From Mrakia gelida (lineage: Eukaryota; Basidiomycota; Tremellomycetes; Cystofilobasidiales; Mrakiaceae): a stretch of 64,000 nt of DNA. Made by a program: the position numbers and the translations under genes. Numbering within the stretch: position 1 is the first letter of the stretch; each line of letters starts with the position of its first letter. Shown in pieces: positions 21,207 to 33,472 of this stretch. The DNA lies in contig BRON01000017.1 of NCBI GenBank assembly GCA_024345305.1, forward strand, positions 62,001 to 126,000, in the 5' to 3' direction. The notes below the pieces were generated by a model. The model did no database searches. It saw only the letters and a list, made by a program, of their open reading frames with translations, and had not been told where the DNA came from.

Positions 21207-23288
21207 ATGCTCTCTTCCGCTCTCCTCGCCCTCTCCGTCGCCATCGCCCCCGTTCTCGCCTCTCCCACCACTCCGAGATCGCTCGAGGCTCGGTGGGCTT
21301 ACCAAAAATACTTCGACCTTCAAGGACATCGAGGAGGACGAGGAGTGAGTCTTGGGAGAGTGGGCTGAAGATGGGAGGCAGGGTGACGTCGCGTTTGGAG
21401 ATGGCTTCTCTCTCGACGGAGCTGATCCAACCCTCTCGCTTTTTTCTTTGTTCAGCACTTCATCGAGAGTACCCTACCTTCCTTCGCTGATGGTCTTATC
21501 AACGGAGTGACTTCGCTCGAGTTGGATGCGGTCAGTCCCAAGCCTGCTCGTTCAAATCGTCCTCCCTCTCTTCGCTTACTTTTCCTTTCCCGCTCTTTCC
21601 GCTCCAGGGTCTCACCAAAGACGGACACCTCATCGTATGGCACGACGAGGCTATCGACAAGACCAAGTGCAGCGACACCAAGGCTGCTTTCGAGAACGAC
21701 CCTCTTTTCCCTGTGAGCTTTCGCCTCTCGTCCGGTTCGTTTCTCCTTCGAACAGAGCTGACTGACCCCCTCTGCCCTTCGTTCCTCCAGTACGTCGGAA
21801 AGTACATCGCCAACCTCACTCTCTCGCAGATCAAGACTCTGGATTGTGGATCCAAGCGACTCGTCGATTTCCCCCTTCAAGTCAAAGTTCCGGGAACGAA
21901 GCTCTCGACTCTCGACGAGTTCTTCGATTTCGTTCAGTGGTAAGCTCATACCCTCTCCTCTTCTTATTTGACGTCGATGCTGATCATTCCGACCTTCGCT
22001 CTGTCGAACAGCGCGACCGACGAGCCAGGTGAGTCGACTCGACGCGTCTTTCTTTCCTCGTCTCCCTTCCTGAATCTTCGTCTCCTCATCACTCTTCCCC
22101 AGTCCTCTTTAACATCGAGTCCAAAGTCGACGGAGACTTCCACAACCTCACTCGATCCCCTGAGGACTTCGCGAACGCCGTGAGTCTCCGTCCTTCTTCC
22201 TTCTCCTTCTTCGACGCGTCTTCGCTGAGCTGACCATCTCGACGCGCCTCGTTCCTCAGATGGCAAAAACCTACACCGCCCTCGGTCCCGAGATGATTGA
22301 TCGAATCACCCATCAATCCTTCGACTGGCGAACCATCATCCTTTCGAAGCAGATCATCGTGAGTCGCTCGTTTATGTAATCTCCTCGCGTTCCTTCTCCT
22401 CGCGTTCAGGCGAGCTCGTCCGAACCCTCGCTGACTTCCTCTTTCTCGTCGTACCTTCACAGCCCTCCCTCCGAACCTCCGCCCTCTTCGACGACACCAC
22501 CATCTACGCCAACCCCGCTCCTGGGGTCGCCGGAAACCTCTCCAAGCACGGCGAGGGACCTTCGAACTGGTTGGCTGGGTAAGTTGCGCGCGTTTCAATC
22601 TTCACCCTCTCTCTTTCTCTCCTTCTCAATCATCCTTGCCCCTCACCCCCAGACTGACTTTCGGTTTTACCTTCGTCTTCGTCGTTCCAGAATCAACATC
22701 GACTCCTTCAACGGCTCAACCGTTCAAGAACGAGTCGTTCTCGCTGCTGCTTCCATCGGAGCAGACTTCATCTCCCCCGCTGGAACGAGCTACGCTTCCA
22801 ACGTTACCGACCCTACTCAGGCTGGGTACATGTGAGTTTTACCTCCTTCCTTTCTACACTTTGATTCGCTTCGTCCTTCGCTCGTTTGAGTCGTCGTTTC
22901 TCAAACTGACGCGTCGTTCCTTTCGTTTTGCGCTGCAGCCCCCTCGTCACCCAACCCATGGTCGACCTTGCCCACTCCCTCAACATCGGAGTCAAGCCTT
23001 GGACGATCAACCGGCTCAGCATCGTTGAGTACCTCGTTGGGTTGGGAGTCGATGGTCAGTCGCTCTCGCTTTTGTTTCGCTTCCCGCTCTCGCTCTCCCC
23101 TTTTTTCTTCCTTTCCTCTAGCTCACACGTTTGGGTTTGTTTGTGCTTCATGTTTGACAACAGGCATCATCACCGACTACCCTCGAGACGTTCGAGTCTG
23201 GGCTCGGGCTCAAGGCTTGAAGGTCGCTCCTCTCGCGGACGAGCGACGAGTCGAGAAGTGTTTGAAGAAGCACAACCAGCTTGTTTAG
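21207..23288 (+). CDS. Secreted glycerophosphodiester phosphodiesterase (GDPD family)
   Basis: Eleven exons encode 385 residues; exon ends are at 21344, 21530, 21712, 21939, 22028, 22179, 22358, 22578, 22831, 23054 and 23288, and all lengths keep the frame. A signal peptide (MLSSALLALSVAIAPVLASP) is followed by LQGHRGGRG, the first catalytic His/Arg block. Next come the metal/catalytic block SLELDAGLTKDGHLIVWHDE and, at the end, GIITDYPRDV. These are the standard GDPD TIM-barrel signatures, with His, Glu, Asp and His in the expected positions. The family hydrolyses glycerophosphodiesters to glycerol-3-phosphate and an alcohol. Several NxS/T sites suit secretion. With the nuclease 7 kb upstream it could contribute to extracellular phosphate release (inference). 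Confidence 0.92.
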
Positions 23289-23555
23289 GCTGGGTTGGAC
23301 GGGTGGGGAGTTGAGCTGTTTAGATTTCGTAAGAGGAAGAGATGGGTTACATATGTTCTTCAGTGCTGGCTGTCAGGTTCTGGAACACGAAGCGAGCGGG
23401 AAAGGAGGGAAAGGGCGTCGAGGGTTGAGACGCGTCGTCGCTCGTCTCTCGTCTTCGTTCTTCCTTCCTTCCGACGTCCCGACCTCTCCGTACCCTTTCA
23501 CTACCTCCAAACTAAGTAGTAAGGCAAGCTCATCGTCGTAGATTAAACAAACCCC

Positions 23556-24908
23556 TCAGTACCTCGTTGTCTGCGGCGCAGGGAACTCCATCCCCTTCCC
23601 ATACACCTTCCCTCCCAACGCCTTAAACTGACTAGGAAGCAACGGCCTTCCATCCAACCCTATCGTCGCCTTCTTAGTCACCACTGCTGGTCCCTCCCTC
23701 TCCTCCCTATCCCTCTCACTCGCCTCGAGCATCTCCTCAAAAGCCTTCCACCGCTGCTCTTCCCGGAGCTTGAGCTTGGTCTTCTTCTCGGAGATGCTGA
23801 CCTGGGCATCGAACCGGGTGAGGAGGTCCTCCTCTGCTTTTTCGGCGAGGATCTCGGAGGGGGAGAGGGGGGGAAGGGTGAGAGGTGCGACGGGGTGGGG
23901 GACGACTCGGTTGCCGCATTTGGGGAGGGTGGCGGGAGTGACGAATTCGGTGCCGATGGGGAGGTGGACGGTGGCTACTCTGCACACTGTGGGGAGGGTG
24001 GGTGGGGAGTGATGGGAGGAGGGTGGTGGGGAGGAGAGGGAGGGAGAGGATGGGAGGGAGGAAGGTCAGGGTTGGGAAGGAGGGAGCGACGAGAACGAGC
24101 GAGCGAGCGAGCGAGAGCAGAGAAGCAGGACGTACTATCCTTAGCCATCTCAGGCCGAATGTTCCCACCTCGGATCTCGAAAAGCATGTGGTTCTTGGGG
24201 ACGCTAGATGATGACGAACGCACAAGGGAAGAAGGAAGGAAGGAAAAGGTGAGCTCGGATCGAGAAACGGAAGGGAGGGAAGGAGAGAAAAGGTCGACGA
24301 CCTCGCTCGCCCTCCCCTTCTTCCTGGAGCTCGACAGCTGTAGATAGATGGTGAAGGCTTGACTCACTTGGCAGCCCAAAACTCGAACGTTCCCTTTCCC
24401 TTTCCCATACGAGTTTCGTTTCCCTGTTCAACACCAAAACCCCAACCCAGGTCAGCTCGAGCTCTCCTTCCCTCCCCTCCCTCCCTCTCTCCCCCTCCCT
24501 CCCTCCCCCTCCCCTTCGCGTCGTACATACCTTGACACAAATCGGCCTATCCGGAAACACCCTCATCATAATCTTCGCTCCCTTGTTTCCCTTGGTCTTC
24601 CTCCTCAACACATCGTAGCAAGCCTCAAGGGTCTTTGCGCTCAACCTGGCTTCTCCTTTGGCTCTCATTCCGAACTCTCCTCCGAAGGCTAGGGTTGTTC
24701 CTCGAGTGGATCCTCCCGTTCGGATAGGGATACGACCTTTGAGCGTTTTTCGGTTTCGATGGTTCTTGGGGGCGAATTTGATCCCGCGGGAGGAGGAGGT
24801 GAGGAGGGGAAGGGAGAGGGAGAGGGAGGGGGAAGAGAGGGAGGGGGTGAGAGAGGAGCGAGAGAGGAGGAGGGAGGAGCGGGTGAGGGTGGTGGGGAGG
24901 AAGGACAT
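23556..24908 (-). CDS. MRPL16: Mitochondrial large-subunit ribosomal protein uL16m
   Basis: Four exons (24908-24531, 24423-24368, 24203-24136, 23986-23556) encode 310 residues. A Ser/Leu-rich, Arg-containing N-terminus suits a mitochondrial targeting peptide. Then come uL16 motifs: KFAPKNHRNRKTLKGRIPIR, TTLAFGGEFGMRAKGEARLS, KIMMRVFPDRPICVKGNETR, MGKGKGTFEFWAANVPKNHM and LFEIRGG. The bacterial-like uL16 core ends near residue 180. The remaining 120 residues form a long charged C-terminal extension with predicted helix (EILAEKAEEDLLTRFDAQ), common in fungal mitoribosomal proteins. The protein helps form the tRNA-binding region of the large subunit. It is divergent from APC11 with 228 bp between start codons. 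Confidence 0.93.
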
Positions 24909-25136
24909 TGCTGGTGGTGGGTCGAGCCTAGCTGAGAGGGTGAAGGCGAAACTGTGGGTGGAGTGCAAGTAGAGAGGGGAGGGGAGCGACCCGATATCGA
25001 GAAGATGGACGTTTGGCGAAACCGCAAAGAGCTCGGATCGGACGCTTCCCTTCCTCCTCCCAGCTTCCATCTCGGAAGGAAAGAAAAAGTCCAAAGACCC
25101 ATCTCCCACCAGCTCATGACCTCTCGCTTCACCTCA
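24909..25136. promoter_or_regulatory. Compact divergent promoter, uL16m / APC11
   Basis: Only 228 bp separate the start codons of two divergent housekeeping genes, so the promoter is probably bidirectional. No TATA box is obvious. Confidence 0.45.
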
Positions 25137-25996
25137 TGAAGGTCCAGTGAGTCCCGTTCGCCTCCCTCCTCACTCCTCGCTACCTCGCTCAAACGCTCGC
25201 TCGCGTTTGCTGACCTCCTCCCCCTCCCCTTCCCTTCGCTTCAAAGCGTAAAAAACTGGCAAGCCGTTGCGATCTGGCGATGGGATACGGCCGCTCAAGG
25301 AGAGGACGCTAAGATCGCTCCTGAGGACCCGGATGAGGAGGTGTGTGGGATTTGTAGGTGAGCTCGCAAGACCAACGAAGGGAGGAGGAGGCGAGCTCGA
25401 GAGCTGACTCAAGCTTCGTTGGGTTGGCCGCCGTTGCTCAGACTCGCGTTCGATTCGACTTGTCCGGAGTGTAAGATCCCTGGAGATGATTGCCCACTCA
25501 GTGAGTCTCGTGTTTTCGAAGCTGGGACGGGAGAGAGGGAAGGTGGAGCGAAGGAGATGTTGAGCTCGACGAACGAGCGAGGTGTGGACTGACGCGTCTC
25601 GTCCCTCTTTCCTGCTGTTGTTTTTAATGGGAGCAGTCTGGGGACAGTGCACGCATGTGTTCCATATGCACTGTCTGCTCAAGTGGATCGATACCGAATC
25701 GAGTAAAGGGCAGTGTCCGATGGATCGAAGAGAGTGGGGTGAGTCGAGCGTCGAGCTTCCTTTCCCCTCCTTGTCCTCCTCTCAACCTTTTTCTGAGGTC
25801 TTGGATTCTTGTAGACCCGTTACTGACCCTGTTCTTCTCCCTTCCTCGTCGCTGGCTCTTCGTACAAACTGCAGTCAACGCCGAACGAGCAGCAGCCCCC
25901 TCCTCGCCCATGGCAGCCACTTCGCCCGTCGCTGCTCCTCGCGACCGAGAAGGTTCGGTGGAATCCATCGTTCTCGCTCCAGAGACTCCTCGATAG
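25137..25996 (+). CDS. APC11: Anaphase-promoting complex RING subunit APC11
   Basis: Five exons (25137-25147, 25247-25357, 25442-25500, 25637-25738, 25875-25996) encode 134 residues. The sequence MKVHVKNWQAVAIWRWD, then DEEVCGICR, FDSTCPECKIPGDDCPLIWG, CTHVFHMHCLLKWIDTESSK and GQCPMDRREW is the diagnostic APC11 RING-H2 fold, including the extra zinc-binding Cys residues. APC11 is the catalytic RING of the APC/C ubiquitin ligase that drives mitotic exit. The last RING ligand position (CPMC in animals and budding yeast) is Asp here (CPMD). A 43-residue Ala/Pro/Ser-rich C-terminal tail after the RING is longer than in most orthologs. The first exon is only 11 nt. Confidence 0.94.
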
Positions 25997-26384
25997 GCTG
26001 TCTACTCTCTCGTCTGGTGACTTCCTGTTTTAAGATCTGGGACGATGGGAAGGTGGGAGGAAGGAGGGGTCGGGCAGGGTCGGTTGATTGCCGAGGTCGA
26101 GAAACGTCCTCTACTTTTTCCACCTTCTGCCTCTTTCTCTCTAGATATATACCACTCTCGACGTCACTGATGATACAGCGTTCGCCCTCTGCTTCCTCCG
26201 GATCCGAGATGACCAGAAAAGTTGAGTGTCAGCATGTCAGCACGAGCTCACGCTCTTCTGTCAGCTTTCGCTCACTCCCTCCTCCCCATTTCCCATCCCT
26301 TCCTTCTCTTCTCCCTCCAACCGCCAGCACGAAAAAAGAGAGCAACCCTCCCCAGCCCTCTATACAGGACCTTTTCCCTTCAGC
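25997..26384. other. Spacer before GTP cyclohydrolase II
   Basis: This 388-bp region contains AGATATATACC near 26143 and TCTATACAGG near 26359, either of which could act as a core-promoter element for the downstream gene. No coding content was found. Confidence 0.35.
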
Positions 26385-28156
26385 ATGGCCTCCAGTTCTC
26401 CGATCTCTGTCTCTACGAGTCCCTTCCCTCCTTGTCCGAAACCGAACGGCGGGTCAGCTTCGACCTCGTCACCTCTTCTCTCCAAGGTGCTCGCTCCTAC
26501 AGCTACCAGGCCAAATGGGCTGCCCAAAGGTGGACTGGCTGATAAGGAGACGATTGGAATCTGTGAGTTCCGAGTTTGAGATCTGTAGAGGGGAAGAGGA
26601 GAGGGCGTCCGTTGAGGTCGGACGAGGGGAGGGAAGGAAGGGAGTCATGAAGCGAGCTCGACTTTCTCTCCTCCTTCCTTCCTTCGTTGCGCTCGCTTCC
26701 TTCGCCTTCTTTGCTCGTCTTTGGCCCTAAGATGTCTTCACGAAGAAGTACACACTGACCTCCTCTCTTCTTGTTTTCCTTCCCAGCTCGAACCAACTCG
26801 CCCGACATCTTTGGTAGCCGCTCCTCCTCGAACGACCTTCCTCCCTCCCCCTCCTCCTCCCTCACCACTCCCTTCTTCCCCGATCCTTTACACCCGAGCA
26901 CCTCCCCTTCCAACCCTCTCCCCCCACCCATGCCCTTCTTCGGAGGAACCATCGTCTTTCTTCCTTCAACACCCAAAGCCCACGCTTCCCTTCCTCTCAT
27001 CCTCCCCTCCATCCCCTCAGCCCCTCCCTCCCCCTCCCCACCTCACCCCTCCAACCCCCTCGACCTCAAATGCCACGCCCGAGCTCGAATCCCAACTCCT
27101 CACGGACACGTCTTCCTCCACCTCTATAAGACGAACCAGGACGCGAAGGAGCATCTGGCGATCGTGTTTGATCCTGTTCAGATGGAGGAGAGGAAGGAAG
27201 AGAGGGATCATATTAGGAGTAGGAGTTTGGATTCCGTGTGGAGGGAAGGAGAGACGGAGATGGAGAGGTTGATAAGGGGAGCGTATGTTGGGAGACTAGG
27301 CTTGGATGGGGGAAAGGCTTCGAAGGCTCCGGAGGAGAGGAAGACGACCACCACCACGAACGACGCCAACGGATCAACCCCTTCGAACTCGTCCTCGGAT
27401 CCCAGCTTCGTCGCACCACCACCAACCCCCCTGGTCCGAATCCACTCCGAATGCTTCACAGGCGAAACGCTCGGTTCCCAACGGTGCGATTGCGGTGAAC
27501 AACTCGACGAATCCCTTCGACTCATTTCCCTCCCTACCCTCTCGGACCCTCTCAACCCCCACTCCCCCCTCGTTCCAGGCCGAGGTGTCATCGTCTATCT
27601 CCGTCAAGAAGGGCGTGGAATCGGTCTTTTATCCAAACTCCTCGCGTACAACCTCCAGGACCTCGGACACGATACGGTCGAAGCCAACCTTGCTCTGGGG
27701 CACGGAGCGGACGAGAGGAAGTGGGATGTTGCTGGTGGGATACTGGAGGATCTTGGGTTTGGGAAGGACGGTGGGGAGGGGGTTAGGTTGATGACGAACA
27801 ATCCTGGGAAGGTGGATGGGTTGAGAGGAGAGGGGATCAATGTGGTGGAGAGGGTGGGGATGGTTCCGAGGGCTTGGGAGTCCTACCCCCACCGCCATCA
27901 CGCTGAGGAGTCGTCGGTGGAGTACGACGCGAGTGCAGGAGGGGTGGGACCGTTGTCGTTGGCGTTGGAGGGACAGTTGCATCCTGAGGTGAAGATGGAG
28001 GAGGCTGCGAGGGAGAAGGAGCGACGGGAGTGGATGGCGAGGAGGGGAGGGGTGGGGATGATTGGGGGAGGGGAGACGAGGAGTGAGGAGTTGGATAGGT
28101 ATTTGAAGACGAAGGTGGAGAGGATGGGTCATATTTTGGAGTTGCCGAAGGATTAG
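26385..28156 (+). CDS. RIB1: GTP cyclohydrolase II (riboflavin biosynthesis)
   Basis: Two exons (26385-26562, 26787-28156) encode 515 residues. The catalytic core is clear: [20 protein letters not shown] supplies the three zinc Cys, [20 protein letters not shown] contains the substrate-binding [11 protein letters not shown] motif, followed by [20 protein letters not shown] and [11 protein letters not shown]. The enzyme opens GTP to 2,5-diamino-6-ribosylamino-pyrimidinone phosphate, the first committed step to riboflavin. The first 280 residues are Ser/Pro-rich with one conserved-looking patch ([20 protein letters not shown]) that corresponds to the start of the enzyme fold. An insertion (about residues 175-220, Thr/Asn/Ser-rich) splits this from the zinc motif. 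A long N-terminal extension is common in fungal RIB1. Confidence 0.95.
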
Positions 28157-28389
28157 ATACTTGTTTGCTGTTTGCTGAGGAGAGGGGAACGAGACAGAGA
28201 GTCGACGCGTCGGAGAGTTTCGTTCGGTTTTCATCGTCCGAACGGGAGAGGGAAAGAGCGCGAACGAGAACAAACATGAAAGGCATACACAACAATAGAG
28301 CTGAATTGTAGGAATCACAGACCGAAGAGAATAAACAAGCTGAGCAAGAGAAAACAAAGCAAAAACGAAACCAACTCCTCGCACGCGCG

Positions 28390-31300
28390 TCAACTCTTCC
28401 CCTCCTCCTCAACCGAGATTTCCTCCTCCTTTTCCTCCTCCTCCCTCTCCTCCTCAATCACCCCGAACCCAAACCTCGTAGGCGTAGGCGTCCCAGGGTC
28501 CATCGAAACAGGCGAGTCCGAGCGATCTCCCTCCGTGATCTGATCGTCCGTTCGAGTTGCCGACGAGGTCTTCGCTAGAGCTGCTTCGGAGGCTCGTTCG
28601 GCGGTGGCGATGAGGGTTCGGAGTTGTTCTGTTCGAAAATCGAGAAGACAAGAGAGTCAGCATACGAGTTGAGAGGAGAGATGAAGAGAAAGGTGGTGGT
28701 CGCTCACGTTCGTAGGCTCCCAGGAACAGTTCCCTTCGACCCTCCTCGTCTTGAAGAAGAGAGTTCTGGGCTGCTGAGTCTCCTGGACACTCCTCCTCTG
28801 CTCGAGCGGAGAGGACGTCGCGCATGGCTTCTGGGAGGTGCTCGAAGGGGTGGTGATGCTGGAAGAGGTACTGGATGTGGGTGTTGAAGGCTGTTGCGGC
28901 GAGGATGAGCTGAGGGAGGGGAAGGCCAAGACGCGTCAGTCAGATTCGGATTTGAGGAGCTCGTCGAAGTTCGACGAAGAGATTACTGACCTCCTGAGAC
29001 AGGTCTGCAAGCACGATAGCCTCCGCCTCGCGCTCTCTTTCCGTAGCTGTCGACGCGTCGGCGAAGGAGGAGGGTGAGAGGAGGGGAGTTCGAGACGACG
29101 AGGCTGGCGAGGAAGGGTAGGTTGAGAAGGTTCGTCGAGAGGAAGAGGCGTCGGAGGTGGGAGAGAAGGGTTGGTCGTGGATATGGAGGGACATTCGACG
29201 AGCGTGCATGTCTTGAACGGATCTGAAGGAGAAGCGGGAAGAGAGCGTCAGCTTCGAACAAGACGCGTCTCGAACTTGGAAAGTTCGAGTGGAAAAGAAG
29301 CGGATGCGACGAACCTCGAAGTCTGAGAGGTGAGAGCGCCCTTCTTGTACTGGTTTGAGTAAGCATCGCCGAGAACCGAGAAGAGGATGGTCTGAAAGGA
29401 GGAAAGGAGTAGAAGGGGGAAGTCACCGCGAAAAGGAAGGAGACGAGAACAGGGGAATCGACGCGACTGACCATCGCTGCGACTCCGAACAAGCTCCAGA
29501 TAATCTGAGGTTGAGATCCAAGATATGAAGATGAGAAGAGTCAGCAATTCTGCGGCTTCGAGGAGGAGTGTCGAGAGTCGAGTCGGGGGAAACAGAAGTC
29601 GAACTCACGAAGAACGCTCGTCCGAACGGCGTCTTGGGTGAGAAGTCCCCGTAACCGATCGTCGAGAAGGCGATGTAGCAGACTGAAGGGGGGGAGAGGG
29701 ATAGGGAGAAGAAGAGGAAGAAAGGTCAGCAGCGAAAGGGGTCAGTCAACGCGAAAACGAAGGAAACTAAAACTGACAGTACGCGGAGATGAAGAAACTC
29801 CAGGTTTCAGTCTTCATGAACACCACCGATCCGATGACCCAGAAGATCACGAAGAGGCCGAGAGCAAAGGCGAGCTGCAAAGTCAAAAAAGGAGGGTGGG
29901 TAAAGCGTCAGTTTCGTCTCGTCGGCGCGATCCAGTTCGACACGTCTCAAATCAGCTCGACCGAGGACTCACCTTGTACCAAAACTCCCTCTTCTCGTCC
30001 CTCTCCAACTTCTTCGTCAACGACTCGAACGTCTCCTCTTCCGACTCAACCTCCTTCTCTCGTCTCCTCTCCGCTCCGTCGTGGAACGCCTTCGCCTGCC
30101 TCTCGACCTCGCCCGGGCTCAATCCCTTCAGCCTCTTGATCTCCTCCTTCAGATCGTCCCCGATCACCCTCTCTCCTCCCGAGCTACTACCCTCTCCCCG
30201 ATTCCCATCCTCCTCCAGCACGGCCTCCAACGCAGCGAGGTTGAGCGTCATCTGCCTTCCCTTCCCTCCTCCTCTCTGCCCTCCTCCTCCTCCAGGAGCA
30301 GCGATCCAGACGGGAACTCCAAGGGATGAGAGTTGCTCCTCGACGAGGTGTTGCTTCGAAGCGGCTTCGGCGAGGGCTTGTCTTCCTTCGCGATGTTTTT
30401 GACGAAGAGCGACTCGACGACGACGGTACGCGGCTTGCCATGACTCGATCAACGTGTCCTGTGCTGTGGTGACGGTGACGGCGAGGTTGACGATCCCGAG
30501 GGCTTGGTAGAAGCTGAAGATAAGAAGGGAAGGTCAGTGAAGGCTCGGGAAGGAGGACGAGGCGGTAGCGAGAGGACGAACAAGACGAAGATCTTGGATC
30601 CGACTGAGACGGGGAGGATGTCGCCAAATCCTGAGAAGAAAAGTAGAGGAGAGAGATCAGTAGACGATTCCAGCGACAGAGACGAGAGAGAGAGTACGAA
30701 CCGATGGTTTCGATGCTGGGAGAAGAAGCGCGAAAGCGGAAGCGCGTCAGTTTCTCTCGACCCGACGAGCTTCGATCGTCTCGAAAGGAGAGCTCACCTG
30801 ACGATGGTGAAGTAGAGAGCATCCTGGAATGTGATGGAAAGAATGAGAGAGTAGACCAGAGCGCCGAGCTGTGGCGGGAGAGGTAAGGAGGGAGAGTCAG
30901 TCGGTGCTCGTTCGAACTCGGCCCTCTTCCTCGCTCCGCGACGAGCGTCGAGAGACTCACAGCGATGTAGCCAAGAAGAACCATCACAGTGATGACCAGC
31001 TTTCGTTGCTTAGCCGTGAGGCCACTGCCTGAGAGATCGAAGAAAAAACGTCAGCGGAAGGAACGAAGAGCGTCGAACGCCGTCAGGCGAAGACGCACCA
31101 CTTTGAGCGAAGTTCTCCGTTCGATGCCAGTCCCAGATGAGTGAGAAGTTGACGAAGAGCGAGGCTGCCGTGCTCCCGACAGTCATCCAGAAGGCTTGAG
31201 CGTACTTAGAGACAAAAGAAGAAAAATGCGTCAGACGTGAGGTCGAGAACGGGATCGCAGCCATCGGCGAGAAGGGTTCGACGAAAACGAGACTCACGAT

Positions 31301-32724
31301 GTAGCCATCGTTGAACCTATGAACGACTCCAAACGTGACGATCGCGGTGACGTTGATGGCATCGTGGATGGCGAGAGAAACGATCGCGACCATTGTCCAT
31401 CTCACGACGCGTCGTTCGAGGAACTGAACGAAACGAGGGACGGAACGTCGACTGATCAGTTAAAGCTCGAGAGATCGAGGTGCGACTGAGTTGTGCACTC
31501 ACCCTTGAGATGAGAGCAAGGTTGGCGATGAGAGCGGAAGCCATGGAGATCGCGAGACCGACGTCGAGGAGGATCGGGTTCGGTCGATAGACGGTTGGGA
31601 TGTCGTTGTTGTGAATCGACTGAAGATGATAGCAGAGGAAGAGAGATTCAGCGCCGATAGATACGAGCAAAATCCAGATGCTGCTCAACTCACCACACTC
31701 GTAGCGTACCACTGAGGTTGAAGACGAAGTGAAGAGAACGTTCGACGCGGGTCAGCTCTCGTCTTCCCTCCTTCCCTCTCCCTCACAAAAACAGACGTTC
31801 ACGGTTAGACTCACATGCTCAGTCAGCCCAGGAATCTCCAACAAGATCGAGAAAGGCACGATCAACCCTGAGAGAATTGGCGTCCAACGAAACTTGGGCT
31901 CGACTCCCTCTCCTCGAGCATGAGGATCGACGACGTCCTTCGCCCACATCCACTTCGAGAACGTCTTCCAGATGGATTCCTTGGAGCGATCGTGGCGGGT
32001 TGACCAGGCGGTGGAGAGCTTGTGAGGAAGGGAGCTTCTGTGTGAGGAAGATAAGGAGAGATACCGAGGACACGGACAGGCGAAACGAGACGGTCAGTTT
32101 TGCAGCGTGCTTCTAGTCGAGAAACGAGATCGAGACGATAGAGAGACGTCGCAGATACGAGAGGATACGAGTGACTGACCTAGTCGAACTCGATCCAGCA
32201 CCAGAACCAGACCCAGAGTCGGAAGAATCGGAGGGACGAGAAGCTCCTCCCTCCGATTTCTCGCTCTCGATGTTGGGATCCCACGTCAACGTCCTCCTCC
32301 CCAGTCCCTTCTCGACCTCATCAACACCCACCCCATCCTTCCTGTCTGCTTCTAGAACACTCTCCGACGGATCCACTACGATTCTGATCTTCGGGGGTCT
32401 CTCCTTCCCTCCTCGAAGTACGTCAACTCCCTCGCGTTCCAACGCTCCTCCCTCCGACTCCTGCTGAGCTCCTCCCGAGAAACCGATCTTGCTCTCCTCG
32501 TCCTCTTCGTGGAGCGGTCGATCCTTCCTATCAATGTTGCTGCTGCTGTTGGTTCTGGAGAAGGAAAGCTTGATCTCGTTGTCGTCGTCGTTCTGGCGAA
32601 GGTTGGATCGGTGTCGGTTGGAGTGGGAGGAGGACGAGGAAGTCGAAGGTGAAGGAGAAGCTGAACGTTGTCGAACTGAGGCCCTAGCGAGGAGGTTGCC
32701 GATGAGGAGGAAGGGGAGGGCCAT
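28390..32724 (-). CDS. TOK1: TOK1-type outward-rectifier potassium channel (8 TM, two pores)
   Basis: A roughly 950-residue protein is spread over about 16-17 small exons. A Ser/acidic N-terminus of about 180 residues precedes five TM segments (including ILSGLIVPFSILLEIPGL, VGLAISMASALIANLALISR, WTMVAIVSLAIHDAINVTAI, AFWMTVGSTAASLFVNFSLI and VITVMVLLGYIAVGALVYSL). P-loop 1 is SIETIGFGDILP, followed by FYQALGIVNLAVTVTTA, a cytosolic linker of about 150 residues with charged helices, LAFALGLFVIFWVIGSVVFM, P-loop 2 FSTIGYGDFSPKT, and a last TM with LFSVLGDAYS. This exact 8TM-2P order defines fungal TOK channels, which pass outward K+ current at the plasma membrane. Selectivity filters are TIGFGD and TIGYGD. 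The C-terminus (about 250 residues) ends in a Glu-rich tail. Confidence 0.92.
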
Positions 32725-33472
32725 CTCACTTCACTCTCGCTCACTTCCAGAGAAGGTGATGGTTTGAGGGAGGGAAGGAAGGAAGGGAGAGCTGACTCGG
32801 GTAGAGTTGGAGCTGATCGAAGAGGGAGGAAGCTGCTGATAAGAAAAGGTCATGGACAGGCCGAGGCTCCTGTAAGTTTTTTTCGCAGCTGAGGAGAAAG
32901 GGGGAGGTTTGGTTGAAGGGTTGGTCGGTTCCTGAGGTCTCCACGAGGGATGACAGTTGGGTTGGGAATCGGACAGAGGGGAGGAGGGAAGGAGGCGAGC
33001 TTGAGCTCGTCGTGGGCTGAACTCGAAATCGACAGAGGCCGACTTCCTGCCCTCAAACGGCGAGGAGGCAGATTTTCTGTTCGAGGAGATCCAGGATGGT
33101 AGAGCTGACGGCTGGTTGTCGATTGGGCCTGTTTGACGTCTGGAAGAAGGGTTGAGGAGGAGCGAGGAGGAGCTTGCAGGAGGGAGGGAGGAAGACGCGA
33201 GCTCAACATCTCCCTTTCTTCCTTCGACCTGCCGCCATCTCTACCTCCCTCCTGCCTCTCATCCCTTCTCGTCTCCCTTTACAGAGGCGACTGCGAGCCT
33301 ACTTTCTACCAGATCTCTCAGTTTCACTTCTCTGGGCCTCTCCAAATAAGCGTTGCTCGGCCCACCACGTTTCGCCCCCTTTGTCTCTCCGACGTTCCCC
33401 TTTGATGGACACCCTTCGCTTCCCTCGTCCCCTCCTTCCCTCCCAACTACCATCACCTCTCCATCGCGAACC
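32725..33472. promoter_or_regulatory. Divergent intergenic region, TOK1 / eIF4E-like gene
   Basis: The two start codons are 748 bp apart and face away from each other. Frames inside are Ser/Pro/Arg-rich and unsupported. A run of eight T (32877-32884) and C/T-rich stretches close to 33473 are the only notable features. Confidence 0.35.

Noticed and set aside
30187..30987. 266-codon minus-strand frame inside the K+ channel locus
   Set aside because: It reads through several channel exons and introns in the wrong frame. The correct frame gives the TIGFGD pore and TM segments.
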